A stretch of DNA of 64,000 nt, taken from assembly GCA_001044335.1 (NCBI GenBank), contig CP011001.1:1-64000 (forward strand), read 5' to 3'. Positions 1 through 7,373 of the stretch are shown here, piece after piece (position 1 is the first letter of the stretch; each line of letters begins with the position of its first letter). The notes below the pieces were generated by a model, which saw only the letters and a program-made list of their open reading frames with translations, did no database searches and was not told the DNA's origin. The DNA is from Methylophilales bacterium MBRSF5 (lineage in GTDB: Bacteria > Pseudomonadota > Gammaproteobacteria > Burkholderiales > Methylophilaceae). The translations under genes were made by a program, and so were the position numbers.

Positions 1-86
1 TAATACTGATTCACAATCTTTGTATGTGTATGAGGAGCTTCCAATCGATGAACATAAACTGACTTTGGGACTGAGAAAGGGAAATC
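1..86 (+). repeat. partial copy of the znuD-like receptor gene (25814-25899)
   Basis: Bases 1-77 are identical to 25814-25890. One mismatch at 78 and eight more matching bases (79-86) follow, then the sequences diverge. In the receptor the segment encodes part of the barrel; here that frame stops at 98-100. The helicase frame that follows is different, so no fusion protein forms. The exact 77-nt match starting at the first base equals a common assembly k-mer length, so a contig-end artefact is as likely as a real duplication. Confidence 0.9.
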
Positions 87-123
87 TCCAGATAATCTAG
101 TTAAATTAACAACGCAATATCGA

Positions 124-1572
124 ATGCGTGAACCCATATGTAAGTTAATAAATGAAAGGTTTTATGATGGTACGTTAGAGACCGCTAAAACGATTGAGAC
201 GGAATATACAAAAAATAAAAAAAATGTTCCAAAATTTTTTACTAATCCATTAATGGTTATCGATACGAGTAAACAATATCCATTTTCAAACATAAAGCCT
301 CGTACTTACTCTAAATATAATATTTTGCATGGCATTGTTATTAGAAATCTTCTATATCATCTCCAAAATAATGGTTATACAGATAATCCTCACGAATTAG
401 GTGTAATTGCTCCTTTTGCTGCTCAGGCAGATTTAATTGCTAAGTTAATTGATGAGAGGGGTGTCACTAATGTTGAGTGTGGAACTGTACATCGTTTTCA
501 AGGAAATGAAAAAGATATTATTTTTTATGACTTAGTTGAAAGTTATGGAAATTTATATACGAGCAAAAATATTAATGATGCCAAGCTAATTAATGTTGCA
601 TTGAGTCGTTCTAAATATCACTTGGTGTTCATTGCCAATTTAGATTATTTAAACCAGAGACTAACTGCAAATTCTCCTATGAGAAGTGTCATAAGTGAGG
701 TCATTAAAAAAGGTAAAGTTATTGATGCCAAAGAAGTGATTAATTTAGGACCAGCATCTTATGATGTTGAATTAGAAGATGTGAAATCTGAAAATATAGA
801 TTTCGATAAAAATGGTTCGAAGTTTTTTGACCAAAAAACTTTTGATAAAGCAGTATTTGAGGATGTTAGAGCAGCAAAAAAATCAGTTGTTATTTTCTCA
901 GGGTTTAGCACACCTAATCGAATCGCAATCTGGAGTGATTTATTTAGGCAAAAAATATCTGAAGGCATAAAAATAAGATGTGTTACGCGCTCACCAAGAA
1001 ATCAAGGAAATATTGATGAAGGATTGGCTAACGAAGCTATTAATGCTCTTACTAAAATTGGAGTAGTAGTTGACCTTCGGCATGAAATTCATGAAAAAGC
1101 AGTATTTATTGATGAAAATATATTTTGGTATGGTTCTCTAAATCCTCTCTCACATACAGGTAAAACAGAAGAATCAATGCTGAGAGTTCCAAGTAAACAA
1201 TTATGTCTTCTAAAAGCTAGATATGAAATTTATAAGCGTGGTTATAAAAATGAGGATTCACCATTTTCAATAATTACCGAAAAAGAAAATCCAGATTGCC
1301 CAAAATGTAAAAGTCTTATTACATTCCATCATCGAGGTAAATTTGGTCCCTACTACCACTGTGAAAGTTGTCAATGGAAAGAGAGTGTGGATAAATTTAA
1401 TCGAAATAATCTGAGGTCAAATGAGATTGATGAAATTTCTGAAAACAAACCTGTTGAAAAAGAAACTAAATGTAACGTTTGTAATAAACCAATGAAATTA
1501 AAAAAAGGAAGATTTGGTTATTTTTATGGATGTACAGGTTATCCGCAATGTAAAAATACTGAAAAAGCATAA
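124..1572 (+). CDS. SF1 (Upf1-like) helicase C-terminal part with PLD nuclease domain and zinc ribbons, 5'-truncated
   Basis: The reading frame is open from 58, and the ATG at 124 is the Met of a QYRM helicase motif, so this is not the true start: the Walker A/B half is missing. Visible are helicase motif V (GTVHRFQG, residues 120-127), motif VI (LSRSK, 160-164), a single phospholipase-D-type motif (H323-x-K325, D330, then GSLN), and C-terminal Cys4 zinc ribbons from C392 (CPKC, CESC, CNVC, YPQC). COG1112-type helicase fused to a PLD nuclease is the architecture of the anti-phage system Mokosh type II. The match is by architecture only. It lies 4 nt before the HNH-HIT gene, probably in one operon. 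Confidence 0.75.
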   Translation: MREPICKLINERFYDGTLETAKTIETEYTKNKKNVPKFFTNPLMVIDTSKQYPFSNIKPRTYSKYNILHGIVIRNLLYHLQNNGYTDNPHELGVIAPFAAQADLIAKLIDERGVTNVECGTVHRFQGNEKDIIFYDLVESYGNLYTSKNINDAKLINVALSRSKYHLVFIANLDYLNQRLTANSPMRSVISEVIKKGKVIDAKEVINLGPASYDVELEDVKSENIDFDKNGSKFFDQKTFDKAVFEDVRAAKKSVVIFSGFSTPNRIAIWSDLFRQKISEGIKIRCVTRSPRNQGNIDEGLANEAINALTKIGVVVDLRHEIHEKAVFIDENIFWYGSLNPLSHTGKTEESMLRVPSKQLCLLKARYEIYKRGYKNEDSPFSIITEKENPDCPKCKSLITFHHRGKFGPYYHCESCQWKESVDKFNRNNLRSNEIDEISENKPVEKETKCNVCNKPMKLKKGRFGYFYGCTGYPQCKNTEKA

Positions 1573-1576
1573 TGTT

Positions 1577-2563
1577 ATGAACTTCCAACAGCTTAAAGAT
1601 TTTATTGTAAATAAAATGCGAATGTCGCATATTTACCAACCTGTCATGCTGATTGAAATTCTCAAAAAAGGTGGATATGCCTCCGCAGAACAAATTGCTA
1701 AAGCCATCCTCAATCATGACCCAACTCAAGTAGATTATTACAAAGAAGTTGTCAGAAATATGGTGGGTAAAGTACTGACTTCAAATAGAGGCATCACTGA
1801 AAAAAAAGGCGATACCTATTCACTTATTAATTATGAAAAATTAACTAAAACTCAAACTAAAGAACTTATTTCTTTATGCCAAGAAAAAATAAAAGAATAC
1901 GATAATAAAAGAGAAGGTTCTCAATGGGAACATCGCAAAAGAGGCAGAAAACTTATTTCTGGTTCAACAAGATATAAAGTCATTCAAAGAGCCAAAGGTC
2001 GATGTGAGGCTTGTGGAATTTCCATTAAAGAAAAGAGCATTGAGGTTGACCATATTCATCCAAAAAGTCTGGGTGGTAAAGATGACCTTTCTAACTATCA
2101 AGCTCTCTGTTATACCTGTAATTCGCAAAAGAATAATAAAGATGATACGGACTATCGTTATTTAGATGCTGAATATGAGCATCGTGAAGCTGATTGTTTG
2201 TTCTGTAAAAAACAAAAGCAAAAAGGCATTAAAAATGAGAATACATTAGCTTATTTGATACGAGACGGATTTGAAGTTACCAAACATCACTCTTTAATCA
2301 TTCCAAAAAGACATTGCAAAGACTACTTTGAATTAACCCAAGCTGAAATTAATTCGATTAATAATCTTATCCATATTGAAAAAGAGAAGTTACAGAAACT
2401 TGATAAATCAATAACTGGGTTTAATATTGGAGTTAACTGTGGGGAAGATGCGGGACAGACTATTTTCCATTGCCATGTTCACTTAATACCAAGAAGAAAG
2501 GGCGACGATAAATCACCACGAGGTGGGGTAAGAAAAGTAATTGATGGAAAAGGTAATTATTAA
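1577..2563 (+). CDS. winged-helix / HNH nuclease / HIT-domain fusion protein
   Basis: Three parts are visible in 328 residues. Residues 1-90 resemble a winged helix. About 125-185 form an HNH domain with CEACG, EVDHIHP and CYTCN, giving the zinc-binding cysteines and the catalytic DH. About 205-310 form a HIT domain ending in HCHVHLIPRR, the histidine triad of nucleotide hydrolases and transferases. The start at 1577 is chosen because it follows the helicase stop by 4 nt; a longer frame to 1514 would overlap it. The combination suggests a nuclease coupled to nucleotide chemistry, and the helicase-PLD neighbour suggests defence. The domains are clear; the function is inferred. Confidence 0.75.
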   Translation: MNFQQLKDFIVNKMRMSHIYQPVMLIEILKKGGYASAEQIAKAILNHDPTQVDYYKEVVRNMVGKVLTSNRGITEKKGDTYSLINYEKLTKTQTKELISLCQEKIKEYDNKREGSQWEHRKRGRKLISGSTRYKVIQRAKGRCEACGISIKEKSIEVDHIHPKSLGGKDDLSNYQALCYTCNSQKNNKDDTDYRYLDAEYEHREADCLFCKKQKQKGIKNENTLAYLIRDGFEVTKHHSLIIPKRHCKDYFELTQAEINSINNLIHIEKEKLQKLDKSITGFNIGVNCGEDAGQTIFHCHVHLIPRRKGDDKSPRGGVRKVIDGKGNY

Positions 2564-2860
2564 ATGAAAAAACTATTACTAGTATTTCTGTTTGTATGTT
2601 CTGCAAATGCTAATGATGGTATTCCTGATAGGTTTGATAATGACTTTGATAATGACGGCATTATGAATCAGTTTGACTATGATGCAGATAACGATGGGAT
2701 TATGAATCAATTCGATTACGATGCTGACAATGATGGAATCATGAACCAGTTTGATTACGATTCAGATAACGATGGAATAATGAATCAGTTTGACAATGAC
2801 AGAGATAATGACGGCATCATGAACCAATTCGATAATGACCACGATAATGTCGTATGGTAA
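2564..2860 (+). CDS. secreted protein of six calcium-binding (thrombospondin type 3-like) repeats
   Basis: The ATG directly follows the stop of the HNH-HIT gene. A signal peptide (residues 1-16, cleavage near ANA) precedes six 13-residue units of the form NDGIMNQFDYDAD, with the Asp/Asn spacing typical of calcium-binding TSP3 repeats. The chain ends in NVVW just after the last unit, where the seventh would begin, which could reflect a frameshift. The protein is almost entirely repeat and probably sits in the periplasm or outside the cell. Its role is unknown. Confidence 0.7.
   Translation: MKKLLLVFLFVCSANANDGIPDRFDNDFDNDGIMNQFDYDADNDGIMNQFDYDADNDGIMNQFDYDSDNDGIMNQFDNDRDNDGIMNQFDNDHDNVVW
2612..2845 (+). 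repeat. tandem array of six 39-bp coding repeats
   Basis: Six in-frame 39-bp units encode the NDGIMNQFD repeats. The first unit is the most diverged (NDGIPDRFD); units 2-4 are nearly identical in protein but differ at synonymous sites, so the array is not a very recent slippage product. Confidence 0.9.
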
Positions 2861-2864
2861 GAAT

Positions 2865-3239
2865 ATGAAAAAACTATTACTAATATTTCTTTTACTTCCC
2901 ACATTTGCTTTTAGTGAAACATGGCGATGTGTTGATGACAGAACATTAGAAGAATTTCATTTTGAAAGAAAAGGAGGTGGTTTTGATTGGTTGAGTCCTA
3001 ATCGTGAAACTCTTCCATATGGAATTATCAAAGAAACGAACAAATATATTCTTATAAGAAAAGAATTTACTAATAAAGAATATGCCTCTATTACAACACT
3101 TATCCTTAATAAGAATTCACAAAGTTTTAGTCTCGTAATATTTGGTGCAGACTATGATGGGGATGGAATGACTGATGACCGCCCAGTATCATCTTCAGGT
3201 AGTTGCGATGTATATGAAGGTAAAAAAGTCACACCTTAA
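2865..3239 (+). CDS. small secreted protein of unknown function
   Basis: The ATG at 2865 is chosen because it begins a signal peptide (MKKLLLIFLLLPTFAFSE). The mature part is about 107 residues with two cysteines (WRCVDD near the start, GSCDVY near the end) that could form a disulfide, and an Asp-rich DYDGDGMTDD stretch resembling one calcium-binding loop. The first ~20 nt of the gene match those of the preceding repeat-protein gene, so the signal sequences are probably duplicated. The stop overlaps the first ~80-bp repeat. I recognise no family. Confidence 0.6.
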   Translation: MKKLLLIFLLLPTFAFSETWRCVDDRTLEEFHFERKGGGFDWLSPNRETLPYGIIKETNKYILIRKEFTNKEYASITTLILNKNSQSFSLVIFGADYDGDGMTDDRPVSSSGSCDVYEGKKVTP

Positions 3240-3318
3240 AACAACCTTGAATCTACATCTCTACTAATCCAATCTTCCGTCTGTTGTTTCATACCTTCCC
3301 AATCTTTTACTTCTTTTT
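3238..3318 (-). repeat. ~80-bp repeat, copy A (gene 3' end)
   Basis: On the minus strand this encodes KDWEGMKQQTEDWISRDVD followed by SRLF and a stop. It is about 90% identical to copy C (7374-7457) and similar to copy B (4270-4350). Differences are mostly synonymous or conservative, so the shared unit evolved as coding sequence. The frame is open upstream for about 40 codons, but that part differs between copies. Confidence 0.8.
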
Positions 3319-3355
3319 GACACCATAGAATTTTGTGATGATACAAATCTTGATT

Positions 3356-3634
3356 TTAATCTAGGAAGTTATAACCAACTGTTTTCATCTTTGAATTAAT
3401 CTGGGATAGGTTTTCTGATTCATCAGTTATTTTCTGTAAATTTATTGCTTCAATACCAGTTTCACTGACAGCAATTTGATATGTGACATTGTCCCCCGCT
3501 TGCAAATGAGCATTCAATGATGAGGGATTTCTGTACTCTGAGTAATGAAAGAATATTTCTTCATTATCATAATTTGCTTGAACCACTCCATTCCCTTTAT
3601 CAACATTGAAAAATTTGATGACCCCACTTGGCAT
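3356..3634 (-). CDS. cold-shock-domain protein
   Basis: The 92-residue product starts with MPSGVIKFFN and has degenerate nucleic-acid-binding motifs: KGNGVVQ in place of RNP1 KGFGFI, and EEIFFHYSE in place of RNP2. These predict a five-stranded OB fold that binds single-stranded RNA or DNA. The ATG at 3634 is preferred over one at 3661 because GGAG sits 7 nt before it and the domain begins right after it. A ~20-residue tail follows the domain. It lies between repeat copies A and B with another minus-strand gene. Confidence 0.7.
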   Translation of the reverse strand: MPSGVIKFFNVDKGNGVVQANYDNEEIFFHYSEYRNPSSLNAHLQAGDNVTYQIAVSETGIEAINLQKITDESENLSQINSKMKTVGYNFLD

Positions 3635-3766
3635 GCTTGAACTCCATATAATAATACCCATGAAATTCTAAGTGTAAATTATGAAAATCTCATGACAGTT
3701 AATATCATTTTGACAATGATTTAATATGTCATTTGATTGTCATAAAATTTAGATAAATTAGTATTG

Positions 3767-3783
3767 TGCCAGGTCATCTGGCA
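3767..3783. other. short perfect inverted repeat
   Basis: TGCCAG and CTGGCA flank a 5-base centre, 19 bp from the terminator hairpin at 3802. It could be an operator or a weak hairpin; there is no U-tract. Confidence 0.4.
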
Positions 3784-3801
3784 TTTCATGCTTTACTCTC
3801 A

Positions 3802-3823
3802 AAAACCGGGTTCGCCCGGTTTT
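3802..3823. terminator. Rho-independent terminator, probably bidirectional
   Basis: The stem AAAACCGGG/CCCGGTTTT closes on a TTCG tetraloop with A/T runs on both sides. It lies immediately downstream of the minus-strand 69-residue gene, whose stop is at 3825, and serves that gene. Confidence 0.8.
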
Positions 3824-3824
3824 C

Positions 3825-4031
3825 TTATTTATAGTGCTTTTCTAACACTTCTAGATGGTCTTCATATTTTGCAATCATTTCGATTTCTTTTTCCATTGCC
3901 TCTAACACATCTGAATGTTCCCCAATTCCTGCAGGATTTTCTAAATACACTTCAATATTTGCCTTATGTTTTGCAATATGTCCTTCGGCATGTGCTCGAA
4001 TGGCAGTTAATAATTTACCTCGAATACTCAT
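3825..4031 (-). CDS. small helical protein, possibly of phage origin
   Basis: This 68-residue charged, helical protein has a His-rich N-terminal part (AHAEGHIAKHKANIEVYL) and an acidic C-terminal helix. The ATG at 4031 is used, with GGAGAG upstream; an in-frame GTG precedes it. It resembles, from memory, small uncharacterised proteins of marine T4-like phages with a KHK-VEVYL-NP-GIGEH pattern. That link needs a search. A terminator follows directly at 3802-3823. Confidence 0.5.
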   Translation of the reverse strand: MSIRGKLLTAIRAHAEGHIAKHKANIEVYLENPAGIGEHSDVLEAMEKEIEMIAKYEDHLEVLEKHYK

Positions 4032-4216
4032 CACATCTCTCCAATTAAGTTATAGGGATTTCTTATTATCAGTATTTAAAAATTCTTTGCAGAATTGCTA
4101 ATTAGAATGAGAATGATTTTTGTTTATGAAAAACTAAATATTTGTCATAAATCTTTAATATATAGAAGATACTATATGTATGGTTTTTTACTTCATAAAG
4201 AAATGCTACTCCTTTG

Positions 4217-4241
4217 AACCCTGCTTCGGCAGGGTTTTTTT
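4217..4241 (+). terminator. Rho-independent terminator, copy 1
   Basis: AACCCTGC-TTCG-GCAGGGTT is followed by a T-run and then TATGTC. The same hairpin and trailing bases recur at 5070-5093. No + strand gene ends just before it, so it may be a remnant of a lost gene or part of a duplicated module end. Confidence 0.75.
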
Positions 4242-4269
4242 ATGTCGATAAATATCCATGTTGTGTATC

Positions 4270-4350
4270 AAAACAACCTCGAGTCTATATCTTTACTAAC
4301 CCAGTCTTCCGTCTGTTGTTTCATAACCACCCAATCTTTGACATCTTTTA
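4270..4350 (-). repeat. ~80-bp repeat, copy B (gene 3' end)
   Basis: On the minus strand it encodes KDWVVMKQQTEDWVSKDID, then SRLF and a TGA stop; the other copies use TAA. Here the frame happens to have an ATG at 4360, giving a possible 30-residue peptide (4268-4360). That may be accidental, since copies A and C have no in-frame ATG at that point. Confidence 0.75.
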
Positions 4351-4504
4351 ATATCTTCATAAATAGCAATATGACAAAAAAATGACAATACTCGGGATAG
4401 TGTCATTTGTTTCTAATTATAGTGAACTAACTTATACAGATTTACCTCTTACGCACGTCTTTATTTATTAATGGACACTTTTTCAATTAAATATAAGGGA
4501 ATTT

Positions 4505-4972
4505 ATGAAACACACATTTTCATCAATCATCATCGGTTTAATTATGTCAATTACATCTTTTACAGCTTTCGCTGCTAAAGATATTGTCGACACTGCAGTT
4601 GAAGCAGGAAATTTTTCAACGTTAGCAAAAGCTCTTCAAGCTGCGGAATTAGTTGATACATTGAAAGGTGACGGACCATTTACTGTATTCGCACCTACAG
4701 ATGACGCATTCGCAAAAATTCCACAAGCTGACCTTGAGGCTTTATTAGCAGACAAAGATAAATTAACTGCTGTTCTAACCTACCATGTCGTAGCTGGCAA
4801 AGTCATGTCAAAAGATGTGAAAGAAGGTGATGTTCCTACTGTGAACGGCAAAAATATTAAAATTACGACTGCTGATGGAGTTGTAGTAAATACATCAAAA
4901 GTAGAAGCAGTAGATATTGAAGCTTCAAATGGTGTAATTCATGTCATTGATTCAGTATTAATGCCAGAGTAA
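4505..4972 (+). CDS. secreted fasciclin (FAS1) domain protein
   Basis: A signal peptide (about residues 1-23, ending FAAK) precedes one complete FAS1 domain. Its hallmarks are [17 protein letters not shown] (H1 region), [10 protein letters not shown] (YH motif) and [14 protein letters not shown] at the C-terminus. FAS1 domains mediate adhesion or protein interaction. The usual single-domain bacterial protein is about 150-160 residues, so this is full length. An AAGGGA ribosome-binding site lies before the ATG. It is the first plus-strand gene of the module between repeat copies B and C. Confidence 0.9.
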   Translation: MKHTFSSIIIGLIMSITSFTAFAAKDIVDTAVEAGNFSTLAKALQAAELVDTLKGDGPFTVFAPTDDAFAKIPQADLEALLADKDKLTAVLTYHVVAGKVMSKDVKEGDVPTVNGKNIKITTADGVVVNTSKVEAVDIEASNGVIHVIDSVLMPE

Positions 4973-4987
4973 TTAAAAGGGATAAAT

Positions 4988-5050
4988 ATGAATATTAACT
5001 ACTTATTAATACTATTATTTGTGTCTTTAGCATCCTGTTCGACTTATTAG
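4988..5050 (+). CDS. 20-residue lipoprotein-signal peptide
   Basis: MNINYLLILLFVSLASCSTY ends in a perfect lipobox (LASC) and leaves a mature lipopeptide of only CSTY. An AAGGGAT ribosome-binding site precedes the ATG, 15 nt after the fasciclin stop. It may be a genuine minimal lipoprotein, like entericidin or a lysis peptide, or a gene cut short. A terminator follows 20 nt later, so the coding unit ends cleanly. Confidence 0.45.
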   Translation: MNINYLLILLFVSLASCSTY

Positions 5051-5069
5051 AAAATAGCAAAAATTAATC

Positions 5070-5093
5070 AACCCTGCTTCGGCAGGGTTTTTT
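5070..5093 (+). terminator. Rho-independent terminator, copy 2
   Basis: AACCCTGC-TTCG-GCAGGGTT plus T-run, nearly identical including flanks to 4217-4241. It ends the fasciclin/mini-lipoprotein unit. Confidence 0.85.
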
Positions 5094-5238
5094 ATGTCTA
5101 TAAAAATTCATATATATAGGTCATTGTGTTAGAGGATAAGGAGTGACTACAGAATATATTTGTTTAAAAATGAACTATTGATATACCAATAATCATAACC
5201 TTGTATTCCACTTAACTATATTGTGAAGGGTCGAATAA

Positions 5239-5469
5239 ATGAAAGAGGGCATCGTCAATTTTAAACATTTAGATAACGCTAAATCAACTTATTTAAAGCA
5301 CTTACTTTATGCTACAAAATTCAATTGTATAAGCTTACTTATTTTTATAACTGGATTAATACATAGTTTTTTACCTTTTTTATTTGCCTATACTCCATAT
5401 AAACTAGCAAAGTATATTGTTACCGAAACGGAAAAACATCTTGGAAGACCTGAAGAAGAAATTAAGTGA
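5239..5469 (+). CDS. DUF6356 family protein
   Basis: This 76-residue product has the DUF6356 pattern: an N-terminal HLDNAKSTYLKHLLYATKF, one hydrophobic segment (about residues 32-52) containing LIHSFLPFLF, and a short charged tail. It is probably a small membrane protein of unknown function. Its last 53 nt overlap, in another frame, the beginning of the AMP-binding gene, so the two are probably translationally linked. Confidence 0.7.
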   Translation: MKEGIVNFKHLDNAKSTYLKHLLYATKFNCISLLIFITGLIHSFLPFLFAYTPYKLAKYIVTETEKHLGRPEEEIK

Positions 5470-6163
5470 AGGTGTTTATATACAATCTAGTGGAACAACT
5501 GGCGAATCAAAAACTATTTTCCGAACACCTGAAAATTTAAGACACTGCAATAAATCTGCAATAGACTCACAAAAAATTACAAAAAATTCACGAATTTATA
5601 CTGTATGTAAAATGGGACATGCAGGAGGTATGTTAGCTCAAACTCTGCCAGCTTTGAGTATTGGAGCTGATGTTGTAATTGAAGATTTTAATATTAAAAG
5701 ATTTATTAAAGAGTTTTATAAATATACCCATACTCATCTGACTCCACGACAGGCAAAAATTATTATGAGTCATAGAGATTTTAATGAAATAGACTTCTCT
5801 AAATTTTGGATAACTTGTGGGAGTGATTGTGTTGATTGGGAAACAATAAGAGCATTTGTTAATAGGGGTGCAACTTTTATGGTTAATTGGGGAATGAGTG
5901 AGATTGGACCATGTGCGATTAATATCGTTTTTTCAAAAGACAGCTCTATAGATGATTGTATTTCTTTAGCACCAAATAATTTATCCATAATGGGTGAAAA
6001 TTTTTATTGTGACTATCAAATATCTGATTCAAATGAATTAATTGTTAAGGGAGATATTTGTATTTACGATGATTGGTTTGCTACTGGAGATTTAGTTGTG
6101 AAAAAAAATAAAATATCTTCACATCATGCAAAACCTATTATGTATTTTTTAGGTAGAAAATAA
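5417..6163 (+). CDS. very short AMP-binding (ANL superfamily) protein
   Basis: The core adenylation motifs are present: A3 SSGTTGESKTI, A5-like WGMSEIGP, A7 ATGDLV, and the beginning of the A8 hinge (FLGRK), where the protein ends. A typical ANL enzyme has about 500 residues. This one has at most 248: it starts right at A3 and lacks the C-terminal lid with the A10 catalytic lysine. The start is uncertain; only TTG codons (5417, 5441) are available and no good ribosome-binding site is seen. It may be a remnant or a minimal adenylate-binding protein. It sits between DUF6356 and an alcohol dehydrogenase. Confidence 0.7.
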   Translation: MLPKRKNILEDLKKKLSEGVYIQSSGTTGESKTIFRTPENLRHCNKSAIDSQKITKNSRIYTVCKMGHAGGMLAQTLPALSIGADVVIEDFNIKRFIKEFYKYTHTHLTPRQAKIIMSHRDFNEIDFSKFWITCGSDCVDWETIRAFVNRGATFMVNWGMSEIGPCAINIVFSKDSSIDDCISLAPNNLSIMGENFYCDYQISDSNELIVKGDICIYDDWFATGDLVVKKNKISSHHAKPIMYFLGRK

Positions 6164-6288
6164 GTTCATATAGATAATTAACCACTACTGACTATTAACT
6201 GCAAACATTTATTTGGGGTATTTATATTTTAGGAGCAGGGCGATAAAGCAGTGTTTACAGAATATTTAATAAGGTTAATAATCAAGTA

Positions 6289-7293
6289 ATGAAAAATAAA
6301 ACTTACGCAAAAATTGAAAATAAAGATAAGCTCGAATTACTTATCACAGAGCTTCCAAATATAGACGATAACGAAGTTTCAATCAAAGTCATCAACTGTG
6401 GAATATGTCATAGCGACATAAGTGCAATAGATAATGCTTGGAATCTTTCTAAATACCCCCTTGTAGCTGGTCATGAAATAATAGGCGAAGTGGTTCAAAT
6501 AGGAAAAAATGTCAAAAATCATAAAGTTGGAGACATAGTTGGGCTGGGCTGGCACTCTGGATATTGTCATGATTGTGAATATTGTAAAAATGATGATTTC
6601 AATTTCTGCGTAAAAACAAAAAAGACTATTTATAGCCAAACGGGTGGTTTTGCTGAATTTGTAAATGCTGATTCAACAGCTGTAATCCCTATACCGAAAG
6701 GAATGGATTTAGATAAAATTGGACCATTATTATGTGGAGGAATAACTGTTTTTACTCCAATCATCGAATTCAATATAAAAAAAAATGACAAGGTTGGAGT
6801 AATTGGAATTGGAGGCTTGGGACATTTAGCAATTAAATTCCTCAAAGCAGTTGGTTGCGATGTAACAGCTTTTTCTTCATCTCCCGAAAAGAAAAATGAA
6901 ATATTATCAATGGGAGCAAATGAAGTTATTCAATCTAATAATGATGAAACTTTAAAAAAATATAATGATAGATTTGATTTCATCATATCTACTGTAAATC
7001 ATAAACTTAATTGGAATCAATATCTCGGGTGTCTAAAGCCTAGAGGGAGACTTCATATGGTTGGAGCAACATTGGATACTTTAGATGTAAGTGTTTTCAA
7101 TCTCATGAAAGGGCGTAAATCAATTTCAGGGTCACCAGTTGGGAGTCCTAAAAATATTATCAAAATGCTTGAGTTTGTAAATAAACATAATACTTATCCA
7201 GATGTTGAAATTTTCAGTTTTGATTCTATAAATGAAGCAATTTCAAAATTGAGAAAAAATGAGATTAGATTTAGGGCAGTTGTTAAATGGTAG
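6289..7293 (+). CDS. zinc-dependent alcohol dehydrogenase (MDR family)
   Basis: The 334-residue medium-chain dehydrogenase begins with the catalytic-zinc signature CGICHSDIS and GHEIIGEV, then four structural-zinc cysteines (CHDCEYCKNDDFNFC). The Rossmann motif is GIGGLGHLAI. Overall it is closest to the cinnamyl-alcohol/YahK type aldehyde reductases using NADP(H). It is full length. It would reduce an aldehyde or oxidise an alcohol; with the adjacent AMP-binding protein, acid activation followed by reduction can be imagined, but that is inference. Confidence 0.85.
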   Translation: MKNKTYAKIENKDKLELLITELPNIDDNEVSIKVINCGICHSDISAIDNAWNLSKYPLVAGHEIIGEVVQIGKNVKNHKVGDIVGLGWHSGYCHDCEYCKNDDFNFCVKTKKTIYSQTGGFAEFVNADSTAVIPIPKGMDLDKIGPLLCGGITVFTPIIEFNIKKNDKVGVIGIGGLGHLAIKFLKAVGCDVTAFSSSPEKKNEILSMGANEVIQSNNDETLKKYNDRFDFIISTVNHKLNWNQYLGCLKPRGRLHMVGATLDTLDVSVFNLMKGRKSISGSPVGSPKNIIKMLEFVNKHNTYPDVEIFSFDSINEAISKLRKNEIRFRAVVKW

Positions 7294-7367
7294 CATTAGA
7301 TGAAGCATATTTAAGAAGTTGTTACGATAACCATTTAATAGTTGATTTTGGAATTAAGTTGCCATAA
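7287..7367 (+). other. 26-codon frame overlapping the dehydrogenase stop, possible gene remnant
   Basis: An ATG inside the dehydrogenase's last codons opens a frame encoding MVALDEAYLRSCYDNHLIVD and six more residues, ending 7 nt before repeat copy C. The overlap is typical of a coupled operon gene. The product looks like the start of a longer protein cut off at the module border. Confidence 0.35.
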
Positions 7368-7373
7368 ATAATT

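Larger units (their letters stand above)
4035..4504. other. non-coding stretch with terminator and repeat copy B
   Basis: No gene longer than about 30 codons is supported. The region holds the leader of the 68-residue gene, a terminator (4217-4241), repeat copy B (4270-4350) and an AT-rich leader before the fasciclin gene. Confidence 0.6.

Noticed and set aside
2612-2845. CRISPR array
   Set aside because: Units are contiguous in-frame coding repeats with no spacers.
3764-4048. 94-codon plus-strand frame opposite the 68-residue gene
   Set aside because: It runs through a terminator hairpin and an inverted repeat and has no ribosome-binding site; it is antisense to a better-supported gene.
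4268-4360. 30-residue gene in repeat copy B
   Set aside because: The ATG is not shared by copies A and C, whose upstream parts differ; more likely a gene-end remnant, though not excluded.
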